Assembly: GCA_003952965.2 (NCBI GenBank)
Contig: CM025855.1
Coordinates: 34,755,249-34,819,248 of the forward strand
DNA: 64,000 nucleotides
Source: Morella rubra
Taxonomy: Eukaryota; Streptophyta; Magnoliopsida; Fagales; Myricaceae
Reading direction: 5' to 3'
Made by a program: the position numbers and the translations under genes. This document shows, piece by piece, positions 61,892 to 64,000 of the stretch. Within the stretch, counting starts at the first letter, position 1. The number at the start of each line of letters is the position of its first letter. Under the pieces are notes generated by a model. That model was given only the letters and a program-made list of their open reading frames with translations, did not search any database and was not told the origin of the DNA.

Positions 61892-63536
61892 CACTACAAC
61901 AATATCTGACGTCTTGTCCCGAAAGACTTTCCTTTCCTAAAAAATCAGGCCACATCGCCCATGTTGGCCAAATTCGTCTCGGAAGATTCCTTCTCGAACC
62001 CCTTCAAACTTATTTGAACAAAAGTATAGAACACTTCGAAGAGGGACAAAATGAATTTCGTCCCGGCCTCGTCTTCGCATGTTCAGTCAGACAGTTCGAA
62101 CTCGATCGAAATCCGTTTAGAACAAATTGTACACACAAGTTGAAACACAGTTCGTTCGTTGTTGGCTTTGGAATGTTTTCAGAGTTCTCCTCACGTACTA
62201 TCAACACTCACTCTGTCTTACATCTTTGTGTTCGATATCATCATTCTCTTTGTAGTCCGAATCTAGGATTCTAGTGTCCCAAACAGTGTTTGGAAATTAT
62301 ACTTGGCATTATAACAAATTACATAAAATGATATTAAAAGAAAGTAATATTTTTTAATTAAAAAATAGGTAAAAAATCACTATTGGTTGGATTTCAACAG
62401 CCTTGATCTTTGGTAGTTTTTGACATTTTCACACCGAACTTATTAATTTCGTTACATTTCGGGATACAACTAATCCTCAAATTTTTTATAATATATTCAC
62501 ACTTTAGTATCACTTAGGATTCCGTTAATTTGAATAGAAAATACTATCTTTACGAGGGTTAAATCGTCATTTCACTAAACTAAAATTATAAGAATTATTT
62601 CTTGATACACAAAATATATGAGATACTATATTCAAGTAATTTTATTTATTTATTTGATTTTTAAAATAAAAAAATAAATTTCTTCGGAGGTTGGAGCATT
62701 GTAAGATAATACATTTTGTTCATTATTTTTTTCATATGAATTAAATCATTAACACCTCAAACGGAAGATTTTCACAAAACTCTCGGGATGAATTCAGGTT
62801 CGAAAATAAAGTGCACTGCAAGAGGTGACCATATATCTTTGAAGAACTTAGGTGAACGCCCTGAACATAAAGACTATAAACTAGTTAACTTAGTGAAGAC
62901 AAATGGAAAACGACTAAGGGTATCGGGTTTTGAATAAGAAAACCGTTACAATAAATTTAGAACAAATCTTGGTCCAACTGGTTCGAGACATGCTTTTAGC
63001 CACATGTCTATCAGGATGCATGGTTCAATTAGGTTCATAAGACAAGGTTTGTTTCTGAAATTAATTTTAGTATTTACATTAGCAATGTTGCACTTAGTTT
63101 TTAGGTGTTCTCGATTCACAATTTGGGAGTAGGATGCACTTCGAACAACCATAACTTGATATGCTTCAAAATAACATATTGTGATGGGCCCAAATCGTCC
63201 CGAAATCCCATAGTTTTTTATTTGGGACGGCACAAATGTGTTCCAAATTCCCGTACATTATTTTGGGATGTCGTATTTTGTTCCGATTAAATTTGGTACC
63301 TATTTTTTTTTTTGGAGGAATATTTTATCACGTCCGCAAAAAAATTACTATCTGTAGGGACCAAATTTGTCAGTCGGTCCAAAATAAAAAAAAAAGGTAA
63401 CAACTGTTGGCTATTCGTCCCAAATTTGTACACTGAGAGGGTTGGGGGACGAAATTTAAAATTGGTCCAAAGAAAAGGGTGCTTTTAGGGATGAATTGTC
63501 TTCCTTTCTTCCCTAAATGTCTATTTTCTTGAAGTG
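61892..63536. mobile_element. Probable decayed non-autonomous CACTA (En/Spm-type) element
   Basis: The left end begins CACTACAACAATAT. The right end, reverse-complemented, begins CACTTCAAGAAAAT, 11 of 14 bases alike, and both resemble the usual CACTACAAGAAAA terminus. Flanking triplets are GTA (left) and GTT (right), close to the 3-bp duplication expected of CACTA elements. Both subterminal regions carry repeated GTCCC/GGGAC motifs in both orientations (for example 61915, 62058, 63197, 63221, 63415 and 63447), typical of transposase-binding repeats. No transposase frame is visible, and the middle is AT-rich. Confidence 0.5.
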
Positions 63537-64000
63537 GTTGACTGTTTGCTCTGCTCGCTTAAACATGCATGATGATACATCACTCTCAATCACTACTTTC
63601 ACTACCTACTTCATATTTTTCATGGTTTCGACGCATTACAAGCGTACAAGGAGAACGGCAGCCAAACTACTTTTGAATTTCAATTTAATATTTAGAGATC
63701 CGATCGCCTTAAAAAACTATGATGGCTACCAACCGGTCGGCACGAGGTATGACCTTGGTTTCTTTCTATGTCTCATTCTTGCAAAGATGGCATTTTAACA
63801 TAATGACATGTGCTCTTCACAGCCTACAGAGCTGGCTATGACAGGGCTTACACTTTTGAATGTCTCGTTCCACAAAACAATGCCCTTCAACATTTTTACG
63901 GGTCGGGATTGTCGTCTCAGATGCGGGCTTGGCCCATATGGTCCATTTCTTGGTTTGGAGAAAACTCTTAGAGAGGTGACCTCGTTATTGGAGAACCAGA
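63537..64000. other. Right edge of the window, no gene supported
   Basis: An open frame crosses 63517-63798 without recognisable features. Nothing can be assigned. Confidence 0.35.

Overview
This is a window of nuclear DNA from a plant, most likely a dicot tree or shrub. Genes have GT-AG introns, AT-rich intergenic DNA, small inverted-repeat transposons and proteins typical of land plants (HMGA with an H15 domain, GTD-binding myosin receptor, MIKC*-type MADS factor, alpha-expansin). I could not name the species. No database search was possible; family names come from recognised motifs and remembered homologues.

Layout from left to right: the 3' half of a RAD4/XPC DNA-repair gene (+, 405-7495); an HMGA-type AT-hook protein (-, 9296-11099); a MYOB-type myosin-binding protein (-, 12867-16033); a many-exon gene resembling the plastid senescence-associated SPA15/AAF family (-, 17497 to about 24459); a broken R2R3-MYB of the MYB105/117 type (-, 24993 to about 25960); a transposon-rich gap with MITEs, tiny retroposon footprints and an RNase H-like relic (26000-41000); an intact mTERF protein of the SOLDAT10 type (-, 41014-41913); two fold-back MITEs; a MIKC* MADS gene of the AGL30/AGL65 type (+, 45775-50223); an alpha-expansin (-, 52993-54415); and about 9.5 kb without recognisable genes, ending in a probable decayed CACTA element (61892-63536). 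From memory, the order mTERF - AGL30 - expansin matches Arabidopsis At2g03050-At2g03060-At2g03090, so this part looks like ancient conserved synteny.

The genes are ordinary, unlinked housekeeping or regulatory genes and do not form a pathway. RAD4, HMGA and MADS act in the nucleus, MYOB on endomembranes, mTERF and the SPA15-like protein probably in plastids, expansin in the wall.

Two patterns are not explained by the gene list. First, RAD4, MYB, expansin and, more lightly, the MADS and SPA15-like genes carry clusters of 1-4 bp deletions in otherwise well-conserved codons, and RAD4 has a degraded partial copy of one exon. Patchy consensus error is at least as likely as pseudogenisation. Second, five short direct repeats of 13-18 bp flank tiny A-rich or T-rich inserts oriented as expected for extremely 5'-truncated retroposons; two of them share the same 3' end. 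I found no sign of a new defence, regulatory or metabolic system.
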